From positions 62,001 through 126,000 of the forward strand of contig CAYNZP010000006.1 in the NCBI GenBank assembly GCA_964401835.1: a DNA stretch of 64,000 nt, given 5' to 3'. This DNA comes from CAYNZP01 sp964401835. GTDB lineage: Bacteria > Planctomycetota > Phycisphaerae > SM23-33. The notes below the pieces were generated by a model that was not told the origin of the DNA, did no database searches, and saw only the letters and a list, made by a program, of their open reading frames with translations. How positions within the stretch are numbered: the first letter of the stretch is position 1; each line of letters begins with the position of its first letter. Both the position numbers and the translations under genes were made by a program. Shown here one piece after another: positions 54,030 through 62,450 of the stretch.

Positions 54030-54534
54030 CTTGGTCCTCCTGCCGTTTCCAATGTCCCGATTTGCCGCCCTGTTTTTCAAGCAGCCTTACGGGGCCGATT
54101 TGAACCCCCTTGCCAGCGGATTTAACCATATCGTAAACCGTAAGCGCCGCAATGCTCGCTGCTATCATCGCTTCCATTTCCACTCCGGTCTTTCCCTCAC
54201 AGACAACCTGGCTGACAATCCGAACGCGATCTTCTATTAATTCCGCAGAGATATCCACAGAGTCAATAACAAGCGGATGGCACATTGGAATTAACTCGGC
54301 TGTCTTCTTGGCAGCCATGATGCCCGCCAGGCGAGCTGTTTCCGATACATTACCTTTACTTACCGCACCGGTCTTGCGCAACATTGCAGCAATTTCAGCT
54401 CCGACATCAACCCACGCCTCAGCCGAAGCGGTTCGCCGGGTTGATGACTTCTCCGTAACGTTGACCATGCGGGCATTCCCATTTTGATCTAAATGACTGA
54501 ACCCTGCCCTATTCTTCACGATGTCTCCTTTCAT
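54016..54534 (-). CDS. moaC: Cyclic pyranopterin monophosphate synthase MoaC
   Basis: 172 residues. MoaC landmarks: ARMVNVTEKSSTRRTASAEA, AKKTAELIPMCHPLVIDSV and GVEMEAMIAASIAALTVYDMVKS with the conserved Lys/Asp of the active site. It converts 3',8-cyclo-7,8-dihydro-GTP (from MoaA) to cPMP, the first stable Moco intermediate. Overlaps modC by 26 bases. The C-terminal ~15 residues (KSGHWKRQEDQDAAR) exceed the usual end. Confidence 0.95.
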   Translation of the reverse strand: MKGDIVKNRAGFSHLDQNGNARMVNVTEKSSTRRTASAEAWVDVGAEIAAMLRKTGAVSKGNVSETARLAGIMAAKKTAELIPMCHPLVIDSVDISAELIEDRVRIVSQVVCEGKTGVEMEAMIAASIAALTVYDMVKSAGKGVQIGPVRLLEKQGGKSGHWKRQEDQDAAR

Positions 54535-55606
54535 TCAGAGACGAGACAATAATTGAATGGCTTTTTGCAACCACGAAAACAGGCATCCCTTGCCGAAGAT
54601 CTAATTCCCGCCCTGCATCCGCGGTCAATTCCACGATAAGTTGTTGGTTTCCCGTTTCAGTTATAATCCATAGAGCGCTACCATTCTGTTCCATCTCTAC
54701 TATCTTTGCCGACAACACATTCCGAGCCGAAATACCTTGTGGAGGCGAAAGCGAGAGCATCAGATCTCTGGCTGGCAAAGCGACCGTAACATTATCGCCA
54801 CATCGCAATCCATCGCTGGGAACCTTCAGGACCTGACTGCCGCAACTGACTTTTGCGAAACCTGCATCTGTCAGGACATCATTTACAGACCCTTCCAGAA
54901 TATTCTGGATAGGATCAACATGCGAAGATTTCGCTAACAAATCCAGAGGCAATAGACATCGATCTATCTTTCCTCGAGACATCCGCCAGGACATCTCCGC
55001 CAGGAAAATTATCTCACTAAGCGAATGGCTGACATAGACAAATGGAATATGCCAATTTTTATAAACCTGTTCAAGGTAGGGTAAAATTCGCAATCTGGCA
55101 GCTTCGTCAATCGATGCTAGGGGCTCATCCAACAAAAGCAGCGTTGGTGCGGCGGCTAATGCCCTGGCAAGGGCTACCCGTTGGGCTTCCCCTGCCGATA
55201 ATGTTTGGGGGCGCTGTTCGAGAAGTCCTTCCAAATCAAGAACTTCGCACAACTCGTTCAGGCTTGGCCCGTCTTTATTCCCACGACCGTATCCTATGTT
55301 CGCCCGAACCGTCATGTGAGGAAAAAGTCTTCCATCCTGAAAAACATAGCCTATGGATCGTCGATGTGGAGGCACGAAATGCTTGGCGGCTGAGTCAAAG
55401 AGAGCTTTTCCATTCAATGAAATAAACCCGGATTGAGGGCACAAAAGTCCTGCAAGACAACTTAATAATGTAGTCTTCCCACATCCTGAAGGCCCAAAAA
55501 GCCCAATCCTCGCCACGTTCTGACGGCCTCGAGCATGAAGGTCAAAGCTTCCCACCTTTATTTTGAAATCAAACTCAAGCACTGGAATTTCCTTTCGCTG
55601 AGCCAT
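54509..55606 (-). CDS. modC: Molybdate ABC transporter ATP-binding protein ModC
   Basis: 365 residues. Walker A GPSGCGKTT, Q-loop YVFQDGRLFPHMTVRANI (typical ModC), signature LSAGEAQRVALARALA (Ala in place of the second Gly of LSGGE), Walker B LLLLDEPLASID, H-loop YVSHSLSE, then a C-terminal TOBE/molybdate-binding-like domain (~290-355). It energises ModB. The changed signature residue is tolerated in several ABC proteins. Overlaps modB by 32 bases. Confidence 0.92.
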   Translation of the reverse strand: MAQRKEIPVLEFDFKIKVGSFDLHARGRQNVARIGLFGPSGCGKTTLLSCLAGLLCPQSGFISLNGKALFDSAAKHFVPPHRRSIGYVFQDGRLFPHMTVRANIGYGRGNKDGPSLNELCEVLDLEGLLEQRPQTLSAGEAQRVALARALAAAPTLLLLDEPLASIDEAARLRILPYLEQVYKNWHIPFVYVSHSLSEIIFLAEMSWRMSRGKIDRCLLPLDLLAKSSHVDPIQNILEGSVNDVLTDAGFAKVSCGSQVLKVPSDGLRCGDNVTVALPARDLMLSLSPPQGISARNVLSAKIVEMEQNGSALWIITETGNQQLIVELTADAGRELDLRQGMPVFVVAKSHSIIVSSLNERRHREE

Positions 55607-56270
55607 TTAGCCTTTGCCCAGCTAAATGTTGTGCCAGAAACATCGATGCCAAACCCACCCCAATCGAAACCAGGACGAGAATCCAGGCGGCTTCCTCTCG
55701 TCCGGCAAGCAAATGGGAGTAAATTGCCTGAGGAACAGTCCGGGTCTGACCCGGGATATTTCCTGCCAGCATCATGGTCGCGCCAAACTCGCCAAATGCC
55801 CTGGCAAATGCCAGTCCAGTAGCAGCCAGCAATCCAGGCAATGCAAGTGGAAAGGTAACTGTAAAAAATGCTCGAAAAGAATTTGCGTTAAGCATCTTTG
55901 CCGCATCTTCCAGTTTCCTGTCAACACCTTCAAAGGCTGCCTTTGCAACTGCCATAAAAAGCGGGAAAGCTAAAACTGATGACGCGACAATTGCTCCCTT
56001 CCAATCAAGCGAAAACCGCAAACCAATTGATTCCATCCATCTTCCAAGTAAATATTTTGGGCTGAAAAGCAGCATAAGAAGATACCCGGTAACTACTGGA
56101 GGAATCACAAACGGCAGAAAAAGAAACGCTTCTATCGCACGGGAAAAGATATTCCTCGTCCGTGATATCCATAGCGCAAATGGCGTTCCGGCAATAGCGA
56201 TTACGCAGGTGCTCACCGCTGAAATACGAACTGACAATCTCATGGCCTCTATTGCTGCAGAATCCCACAT
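55575..56270 (-). CDS. modB: Molybdate ABC transporter permease ModB
   Basis: 231 residues. Five or so membrane helices and the EAA loop EDAAKMLNANSFRAFFTVTFPLALPGLLA that contacts ModC; FLFLPFVIPPVVTGYLLMLLF and ARAFGEFGATMMLAGNIPGQTRT are typical of ModB. Membrane channel of ModABC. It follows modA after three bases. Confidence 0.93.
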   Translation of the reverse strand: MWDSAAIEAMRLSVRISAVSTCVIAIAGTPFALWISRTRNIFSRAIEAFLFLPFVIPPVVTGYLLMLLFSPKYLLGRWMESIGLRFSLDWKGAIVASSVLAFPLFMAVAKAAFEGVDRKLEDAAKMLNANSFRAFFTVTFPLALPGLLAATGLAFARAFGEFGATMMLAGNIPGQTRTVPQAIYSHLLAGREEAAWILVLVSIGVGLASMFLAQHLAGQRLNGSAKGNSSA

Positions 56271-56273
56271 ATC

Positions 56274-57080
56274 CTATTTGTCCTCATTTAAAATTGGACG
56301 AAATCCAAATTCCTTGAATATCTCGATGGAAACATCAGAGCTAAGGAATTTCAAAAACTTTTTGGCTGCTTCCTCGCTGGCTGTTTTTTTTAACACACAC
56401 ACTGGATAAACGATCGGTGAATGGCTTGATTGTGGAAAAGCGAAAGCCACTCTTACCTCATCGGTGATTTTTGCATCTGTCAAATACACAACAGCGGCGT
56501 CAACAGTTCCATATTCAGCCTGGGCCAGAGTCGCCCGTGCATCAGCACACGGCACGAGTTTGTTACTGATTTGCTTCTCAAGGCCTAAATACTGTGAAGC
56601 CTCTTTGAAGTACATACCTGCCGGCACATGATCCGGATCACCAACTGCAATGCGGCTGACTTCAGGCCTTTTAAGGTCTGCAGGTGATTCCAGTTTTAAA
56701 GCCAAATCAGCCGGAACAACGCAAACCAGGGTATTTCGCAACAGATTTCGACGTGTTTTGGGGGCAATGCAATCAGCTTTTTGAAGAATATCCAGGTCTT
56801 TTGAATATGCCGATAGAAATACATCGTATTTTATGCCCGCTTTGATTTTCTTCCGTAAAAGTCCCGAAGAAGCAAAATCCTCTCGCACACGAATACCATG
56901 TGAATGCTCAAACTCCTTTGCAATTTTTTCAAGGGCATCTGCGACGCTGGCTGCTGCCGCAACGAAAATTTCGCCCTCAGGATAAATCCGGGACTCCGCA
57001 GAACCCCTCGGCCATATTGAAATTACAGTAACGGCAAGAATCCATACAGCAATAAGGATCGTTCCAGTTCTCACAGTCAA
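56274..57080 (-). CDS. modA: Molybdate-binding protein ModA
   Basis: 268 residues. Sec signal or anchor GTILIAVWILAVTVISIW, then EIFVAAAASVADALEKIAKEFEHSHGIRVREDFASSG, DVFLSAYSKDLD, VCVVPADLALKLESPADLKRPEVSRIAVGDPDHVPAGMYF and AEYGTVDAAVVYLTDA: the solute-binding fold of ModA. It delivers molybdate (possibly tungstate) to ModBC. It starts directly after the moaA stop (no gap). Confidence 0.9.
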   Translation of the reverse strand: MTVRTGTILIAVWILAVTVISIWPRGSAESRIYPEGEIFVAAAASVADALEKIAKEFEHSHGIRVREDFASSGLLRKKIKAGIKYDVFLSAYSKDLDILQKADCIAPKTRRNLLRNTLVCVVPADLALKLESPADLKRPEVSRIAVGDPDHVPAGMYFKEASQYLGLEKQISNKLVPCADARATLAQAEYGTVDAAVVYLTDAKITDEVRVAFAFPQSSHSPIVYPVCVLKKTASEEAAKKFLKFLSSDVSIEIFKEFGFRPILNEDK

Positions 57081-58055
57081 CTAACCTCCTACCTTGACCA
57101 TTGGATTGGTGGTCTTGAAATTCGGCTGTGTTCTTTTAAGACAAAGAGCACTATTGATTATCCGGATAAGTTCCGCGTTATCGCCTGCAAAGTTTTCTTT
57201 CAGAAAAGATCGTATGTTCGGCCCTTCTCCAAGTGCCAGACACCCGATCAGTTGCCCGGTCGAGGTTATACGCAATCTTCTGCAATTCCTGCAAAATGGA
57301 ACTGTATGCGACGATATAAAACCAATGATACCCTCTCTACCATTTCGGTCATTGGCAATAAAGTTTCTGCTTGAACCACCAGGGCTTAAAGAAACAGGGG
57401 CCAATTCAAATGCCTTGGCCAGTTCAGTGTAAACTTTTTCGGACGAAACGAACCAATCATCGAATCGCCCAACGGTAGGTCCGATTGGCATGAGTTCCAA
57501 AAAGCGAACCTGGCAACTTTTCTTTATGCCAAAACTCGCCATGTCGACAATTTCTCCATTATTAACACCTTCTAGAACAACCATGTTGAGCTTTATCGTA
57601 CTGAATCCGCATTCTATCGCCGCATCGATGCCTTCTAAAGTGCGGGTAAGTTCACCAATACGAGTTAACCGTTTAAAGAGTTCCGGTTTGAGGGTATCGA
57701 GGCTGATGTTCACACGCTGTAAACCAGCGACCTTTAGATATGATGCCATAGAAGTCAATTCCTGGCCGTTGGTTGTAAGAGCAAGATCATCTATGCCCTC
57801 GCTACTTAACATCGCGACCAAATCAACGATACCCGGGCGAACCAGGGGCTCACCACCCGTAATATGGACCTTCGTAAGCCCGAATTCGGATTTTATCAGG
57901 CGAACCAGCCGGAGAATTTCCTCGAAGCTAAGTGTTTCGTTACAGGCAAGTTTTGGCACGCCCTCAGACGGCATACAATAGGTACAACGCAATTGGCATA
58001 AATCCGTAACCGATATTCTTAGCGAAATTTGTTCCTGTTTAGCATTTCTGATCAT
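57081..58055 (-). CDS. moaA: GTP 3',8-cyclase MoaA
   Basis: 324 residues from the ATG at 58055 (GGAGGG seven bases upstream), overlapping the moeA stop by four bases. Radical SAM cluster CQLRCTYC; SAM-binding VHITGGEPLVRPGIVDL; the second cluster near the C-terminus has FCRNCRRLRIT and a later Cys in QLIGCL. It starts Moco synthesis from GTP. The usual C-terminal double-Gly appears as ...NPMVKVGG, consistent with MoaA's required GG tail. Confidence 0.95.
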   Translation of the reverse strand: MIRNAKQEQISLRISVTDLCQLRCTYCMPSEGVPKLACNETLSFEEILRLVRLIKSEFGLTKVHITGGEPLVRPGIVDLVAMLSSEGIDDLALTTNGQELTSMASYLKVAGLQRVNISLDTLKPELFKRLTRIGELTRTLEGIDAAIECGFSTIKLNMVVLEGVNNGEIVDMASFGIKKSCQVRFLELMPIGPTVGRFDDWFVSSEKVYTELAKAFELAPVSLSPGGSSRNFIANDRNGREGIIGFISSHTVPFCRNCRRLRITSTGQLIGCLALGEGPNIRSFLKENFAGDNAELIRIINSALCLKRTQPNFKTTNPMVKVGG

Positions 58056-59263
58056 ATCAATGCCCTCCATGGCCTGAATTCTATCAACGACTTTGCAGGA
58101 ACTTTTCGAACACCTGAAGGGATTATTACAACACCATCCGCATTGGCGCCCGCTGCAAGATCCGCTGAGCCTTGCGAATCAACTGGTTCCACTGAAGGTC
58201 CTTTGTTTCCCAAAATCAGCCTTGCCAGTACCAGCCGGACTCTGTCTCCTTTTGAAGTGAGTGGCGAGGCTAAAGGTAATTTCAGGGATGTTCGACATTT
58301 TTCGACTGGAACACCTGACATGTTGCGAAGCGCCGGAAGGATGAGTTCGTAAAAGCCGGTTATGGTACTGAGAGGATTTCCAGGTAACCCGAAGATGTGG
58401 CGGTTGCCAGGCAAAGTGGCATAAAGCTGCGGCCTTCCCGGTTTCATTGCCACGCCATGAAAACGTATATTTGCGCCAACCTTGGCCAAGGCCCTGGGCA
58501 CATAATCATACTTTCCGACCGAGACACCGCCTGTGAGAATAATCACATCATGACTGTCAATTTCACGTTTTAATTTTGCAACCAGCTTTTTCATGTCATC
58601 GGATACGACCTGATGAGATATTTCTTTGTAATTGGAGATCTTAAGGGCGGCGCAAAGTGAAGGGCCATTGGAGTTATGAAGTTCGTGTGACTTTACATTG
58701 TCGCCAATGCCTCGCAGTTCATTGCCAGTACATAAAATCGAAATGCTGGGACGTGAATAGACCCTGAGTTGGGATTTACCCACAGCGGCACAGATTCCGA
58801 TCTGAGCGGAGCCCAGAACGGTTCCCCTTTTCAACAGCACATCCCCTTTTGCAGCTTCTTCTCCTTTTTTGCGTATGTTTATCCCAACTGGGACAGCTTT
58901 TTCAAAAGTCACAAAGCCGTCAGCTTCCGAGGTTTGTTCGACCATAACGACAGCATCGGCACCAGTTGGAATATTACTCCCTGTAAATATTCGCACACAG
59001 GTTCCGGGCTTGACTCTTGGCCTTGCCGGACTACCTGCAGGAACTTCTCCTGCCAAACAAAGATTACGGGGTGACTTTTTAAGGTCTGCGGATCGAACTG
59101 CAAAACCATCCATTGCGGAACGGTCTGCAGGGGGCATGTCGCGTTTAGCACGAACGTCTTCACCCAGGCAACAGCCAATAACTTCGCCTAAAGGCTTGCG
59201 AATGGTCTTAAGGGGACGTACATGTTTGAGAACTGTCTCGAGTGCTTTATCAAGTGTTATCAA
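58052..59263 (-). CDS. moeA: Molybdopterin molybdenumtransferase MoeA
   Basis: 403 residues. TTG start at 59263 with AAGGAG about six bases upstream. MoeA landmarks: RDMPPADRSAMDGFAVRSAD, VRIFTGSNIPTGADAVVMVEQT, the RPSISILCTGNELRGIG and ILTGGVSVGKYDYVPRALAKVGA regions and FGLPGNPLSTITGFYELILPALRNMSG. It inserts Mo into adenylated molybdopterin. First gene of the Moco operon (moeA, moaA, modA, modB, modC, moaC, MOSC-mog, mobBA). Confidence 0.95.
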   Translation of the reverse strand: MITLDKALETVLKHVRPLKTIRKPLGEVIGCCLGEDVRAKRDMPPADRSAMDGFAVRSADLKKSPRNLCLAGEVPAGSPARPRVKPGTCVRIFTGSNIPTGADAVVMVEQTSEADGFVTFEKAVPVGINIRKKGEEAAKGDVLLKRGTVLGSAQIGICAAVGKSQLRVYSRPSISILCTGNELRGIGDNVKSHELHNSNGPSLCAALKISNYKEISHQVVSDDMKKLVAKLKREIDSHDVIILTGGVSVGKYDYVPRALAKVGANIRFHGVAMKPGRPQLYATLPGNRHIFGLPGNPLSTITGFYELILPALRNMSGVPVEKCRTSLKLPLASPLTSKGDRVRLVLARLILGNKGPSVEPVDSQGSADLAAGANADGVVIIPSGVRKVPAKSLIEFRPWRALI

Positions 59264-59417
59264 CAGAATCTCCTTTCCAAATCGGGGAGGCCAAGCCGTT
59301 TCCAGCTTAACCCTATCGCCTGGATACCGTTGCGTAGCGCTTTAGGTCCACCAGGTCGGAGATAGGCAAAACATCTCTATTTAATGGGACAATTATATAG
59401 TTTTGGCAGCATTAATC

Positions 59418-59813
59418 CTAATTCTCACCCAACAACTTAGAAACCTTTTCGAGTAATATGTCAAAATCTACCGGTTTTTCCAAAAAATCCGATACCGGCA
59501 TCCATTGATCGTCAATGTCGCGTGTACTAAAACCAAGCGGAAATTCGGCATTAACTGCCGAGAGCATCAAAACAGGAATATCCCTGAAGCTCTCTTTGTA
59601 ATGCCTCATTGTTCTCGCTAATTCAAATCCCCCAGAAGAATCCTCCGGAAACATAACATCCAAAATTACCAAGTCCGGTTTTCTTTTCTCCATACTTTCT
59701 AACGCGCTTTGAGTATCCAACTCGACCGTAGCATCATATCCCGCATTGCGAAGAACCTCACTGATCGCAAAGCCAAAATCTTCATCATCATCGACTATCA
59801 GCATGTATGCCAT
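59418..59813 (-). CDS. Single-domain response regulator (receiver only)
   Basis: 131 residues from the ATG at 59813 (GGAG eight bases upstream). Receiver fold: acidic pocket DDDED near the start, phospho-acceptor Asp in LVILDVMFPED, Ser in MLSAVN and Lys in FLEKPVDFDIL. No output domain. It may signal through a partner kinase or phosphorelay not in the window. It lies 94 bases after the ferritin-like gene on the same strand and may belong to that operon. Confidence 0.88.
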   Translation of the reverse strand: MAYMLIVDDDEDFGFAISEVLRNAGYDATVELDTQSALESMEKRKPDLVILDVMFPEDSSGGFELARTMRHYKESFRDIPVLMLSAVNAEFPLGFSTRDIDDQWMPVSDFLEKPVDFDILLEKVSKLLGEN

Positions 59814-59907
59814 TGTATTTCTCCAAGGTCGCCATACATTTAGGAAACCATTATCCAAATTAGAGTATTCATAACCACCAGCAGAGCAGGCGGTTTAGCT
59901 AACGTAA

Positions 59908-60360
59908 TTAGAAATAGTCCATGGCCTTAATTTTCTTCAACTCAATTTCATCCCGCTGCTCACTACGGACAAGGCTTTCAAACAGGTCTTTGACGTCCTG
60001 ATCAACAGGCTGCTGGAGAACCTGCCGATAGAGTTTTATCAAACACTCATCAAACGTCACTGCTTTATCCAGGACTTCTGCAGCTGTGGCACCGGAAGAT
60101 AGTTCCATACCCTCAAAACAACGGCAGTCCGCAGCCTGGGGTTCATACCGTAGATGCGTTGAACAAATCTTCGAGACCTGCTCCGAAGGCAAAGTCGCCA
60201 AGGCCTTTTCTATACGGCTTTGGTGTCGGCTCATATAATCCGTCAACAGACGAACACCTTCCCGGCTGGTATGTTCTGCCAATTTTGCGTAATAATCCGA
60301 CAGCATCCGCTCAAAATTTTTCGCGTGCGTCAAAACATCCGCAATTGTGATAATGGCCAT
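59908..60360 (-). CDS. Ferritin-like/rubrerythrin-like four-helix protein
   Basis: 150 residues, predicted four helices with pairs NFERMLSDYYAKLAEHTSREGVRLLTDYMSRHQSRIEK and TFDECLIKLYRQVLQQPVDQDVKDLFESLVRSEQRDEIELKK. It has the length and helical periodicity of ferritin-like proteins, but the first-half ExxH metal motif is not present, so it may be a degraded or alternative-metal form. Three Cys (two as DCRCFEG) lie in the middle loop. It follows the NqrF-like gene after 13 bases, so it is likely in the same operon. Metal binding is uncertain. Confidence 0.65.
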   Translation of the reverse strand: MAIITIADVLTHAKNFERMLSDYYAKLAEHTSREGVRLLTDYMSRHQSRIEKALATLPSEQVSKICSTHLRYEPQAADCRCFEGMELSSGATAAEVLDKAVTFDECLIKLYRQVLQQPVDQDVKDLFESLVRSEQRDEIELKKIKAMDYF

Positions 60361-60373
60361 GTCATTTATTCCA

Positions 60374-61465
60374 TCAGAATTTATCGTAAAAAATATCTTC
60401 AGGCATCAGGCCCTTTTCTTCCAATACGCTTGTAACCGCTTCAATCATTGGAGGAGGGCCACATAGAAATGCCTGCCTTTTGACATCTGCTTCCAGATAC
60501 TTATCAACCGCCAGATGAATGAATCCTGTCTCACCATCCCATTGCTCGTTGGGTTCCAGTGGATCGGAAAGAGCATAGATTACATGAAGGTTTGGGTGTT
60601 TTTCCGCTAATTTCTTATATTCTTCCAGGTAAAAGACATCCTGGGTCGTTCGGCATCCAAAAAACAGCCAACAAGTTCGATCTGGCCAGCGATCATATAG
60701 CGAGTAAATTATATTTTTCATTGGGGCCATTCCGCAGCCGCCACCAACGCAAACTATCTCCTCGGCAGGATCCTCACTAAGATGAAATTCTCCATATGGT
60801 CCGGTAAAAGTTACAGGATCGCCAACTTTTAAATTGTGCAAATATGTTGAACCAATTCCCCCGGGAACCAATCGCACATTTAACTCGATTGAATTCTCCT
60901 CATAAACTGGCGAACTGATGGAGTACGCGCGAAAGACCGGCCCATCCGGCGAGGGAGCCTGGATTTGTGCATACTGGCCAGACCGGTGGGATATCTCTGC
61001 TGGTTCGTTAAGGGCTAAACGAATCTCCTTAATGTCATGTGTAACGTCTCGAGTACTTGAGACCGTTGAAGCGAAAAGCTTGACGTTAAGCAATTCTTCC
61101 GGGATATGAACCTGGATATCTTCTCGAATCTTTACCTGGCATGCGAGGCGCACGCCACTACGCATTTCTTTTCTGCTCAGGTAAGGAGTTTCGGTTGGAA
61201 GAACAGGTCCACCGCCTGATATTACATTGATCTTGCAATATCCACAGGAACCCCTACCACCACAAGCCGATGGAATGAAAATCTCCTTATCAATCAAAGC
61301 CGACAGAAGTGTCTGCCCACCATCGACTTCAAGAGTACGTTCGCTGGCATTGATGTCCAGATTGCAAATGCCATAGTTGAGCAAAAAACGTTCCGCCAAC
61401 AATAGGGCTACGCCCAGCGCTACGAACAAACCACTTAAAATAATTATGGACAAAAGAAGCGTCAT
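60374..61465 (-). CDS. NqrF-like 2Fe-2S/FAD/NAD(P)H oxidoreductase
   Basis: 363 residues. One N-terminal membrane helix (LLSIIILSGLFVALGVALLLA), then a plant-type 2Fe-2S domain (CGGRGSCGYCK with a later Cys in LACQVK), then a FAD-binding barrel (RAYSISS) and an NAD-binding domain (VGGGCGMAPMKNIIY, FFGCRTTQDVFY, AFLCGPPPMIEA). This is the domain order of NqrF, the NADH-oxidising subunit of Na+-NQR, but no nqrA-E are present. It probably passes electrons from NAD(P)H to another partner, perhaps the product made by the neighbouring RiPP/UbiA genes. It follows ubiA by ten bases. Confidence 0.88.
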   Translation of the reverse strand: MTLLLSIIILSGLFVALGVALLLAERFLLNYGICNLDINASERTLEVDGGQTLLSALIDKEIFIPSACGGRGSCGYCKINVISGGGPVLPTETPYLSRKEMRSGVRLACQVKIREDIQVHIPEELLNVKLFASTVSSTRDVTHDIKEIRLALNEPAEISHRSGQYAQIQAPSPDGPVFRAYSISSPVYEENSIELNVRLVPGGIGSTYLHNLKVGDPVTFTGPYGEFHLSEDPAEEIVCVGGGCGMAPMKNIIYSLYDRWPDRTCWLFFGCRTTQDVFYLEEYKKLAEKHPNLHVIYALSDPLEPNEQWDGETGFIHLAVDKYLEADVKRQAFLCGPPPMIEAVTSVLEEKGLMPEDIFYDKF

Positions 61466-61475
61466 TTTCGTCGAC

Positions 61476-62450
61476 TCACCTTAAGAAGTAACTTGTTACA
61501 GTGACAATATGTATTGCGATAAATATAAGGATAGTTCTTCTGACAACGCGGACATAAAGTGCAGGCGTATCGTAATGCTTCAATCCGTAGCGCACATTAC
61601 CCAAAACTACTGGCAACAGAAGAAAACACAAACCTATCGCTAACGGAAAGATTTTTAAGATCAAACCCAGGACTAACAAAACAAACCAAAATGCCATCAC
61701 AACACCATACAACACAACGCCATTGCGGGCACCTAGCCGAACAATAAGGTTTTTCTTACCGACCAACCGGTCCCCGAAGTAGTCCGGAACCTCGTTCGCC
61801 AATGCCATCGCAAACATCAAAAGCCCAGGAACCAGAGAAACTACCAAAGCTGCCAAACTCAGCCGACCTGTCTGGAGATAGAAACCACCAAGAGTCAAGC
61901 CCGGCCCGTAGGAAACAGCGATTACCGTTTCGCCCAATCCGCGATAAGAAAAGTGTATCGGGGGCATCAAATACGACAAAGCCATCGCCCCTCCACAGGC
62001 AGCGAAAACCAAAATTGGCCAGCCTCGAAACGCAACAAGGCTTACAGCAACGATTAAGGCAATCGTAAAACTACCCACACCAAGCGGGAGATGCCACCAT
62101 ATCCGTTCGCGATTCGCCGATGCGAAAACTCTATCGCCGCCAATACGGGAATCGAAATATTCATTCATCCCTTCAATTCCGAGGCCGATAGAAACCACTC
62201 CAGCAAGGCCAAGAGCTGCCACCAGCCAATTCATTGCACCGGTAACGCTGAATGCATAAGCCCCGCCAAGAAGATAGGGCAAAATGCCGGCAATAATGAA
62301 AAACCTGTATCTAATGACCCTTGCAATCGAGAAAAGTACTTTTCCCAAGCCAGCCCCAACACTATTAGAGCTAGCGCAGGCTGTACAGGAATTCTCTCCG
62401 GTAGCAGTCGTTACTCCACCAGACAAATTGGAAGAGCCAAAAGCTGTCAT
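61476..62450 (-). CDS. UbiA-family prenyltransferase
   Basis: 324 residues from the ATG at 62450, which overlaps the maturase stop as TAATG; a TTG at 62465 with GAGG seven bases upstream is a second option. Eight to nine membrane helices. Both Mg-diphosphate motifs are intact: NEYFDSRIGGD and ANEVPDYFGDRLVGKKNLIVRLG, the latter most like MenA-type (DHNA prenyltransferase) enzymes. An extra N-terminal segment holds SCTAC (Cys22, Cys25). UbiA enzymes prenylate aromatic rings; menaquinone is the ordinary explanation, but the operon position next to a RiPP maturase suggests another acceptor. Confidence 0.88.
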   Translation of the reverse strand: MTAFGSSNLSGGVTTATGENSCTACASSNSVGAGLGKVLFSIARVIRYRFFIIAGILPYLLGGAYAFSVTGAMNWLVAALGLAGVVSIGLGIEGMNEYFDSRIGGDRVFASANRERIWWHLPLGVGSFTIALIVAVSLVAFRGWPILVFAACGGAMALSYLMPPIHFSYRGLGETVIAVSYGPGLTLGGFYLQTGRLSLAALVVSLVPGLLMFAMALANEVPDYFGDRLVGKKNLIVRLGARNGVVLYGVVMAFWFVLLVLGLILKIFPLAIGLCFLLLPVVLGNVRYGLKHYDTPALYVRVVRRTILIFIAIHIVTVTSYFLR

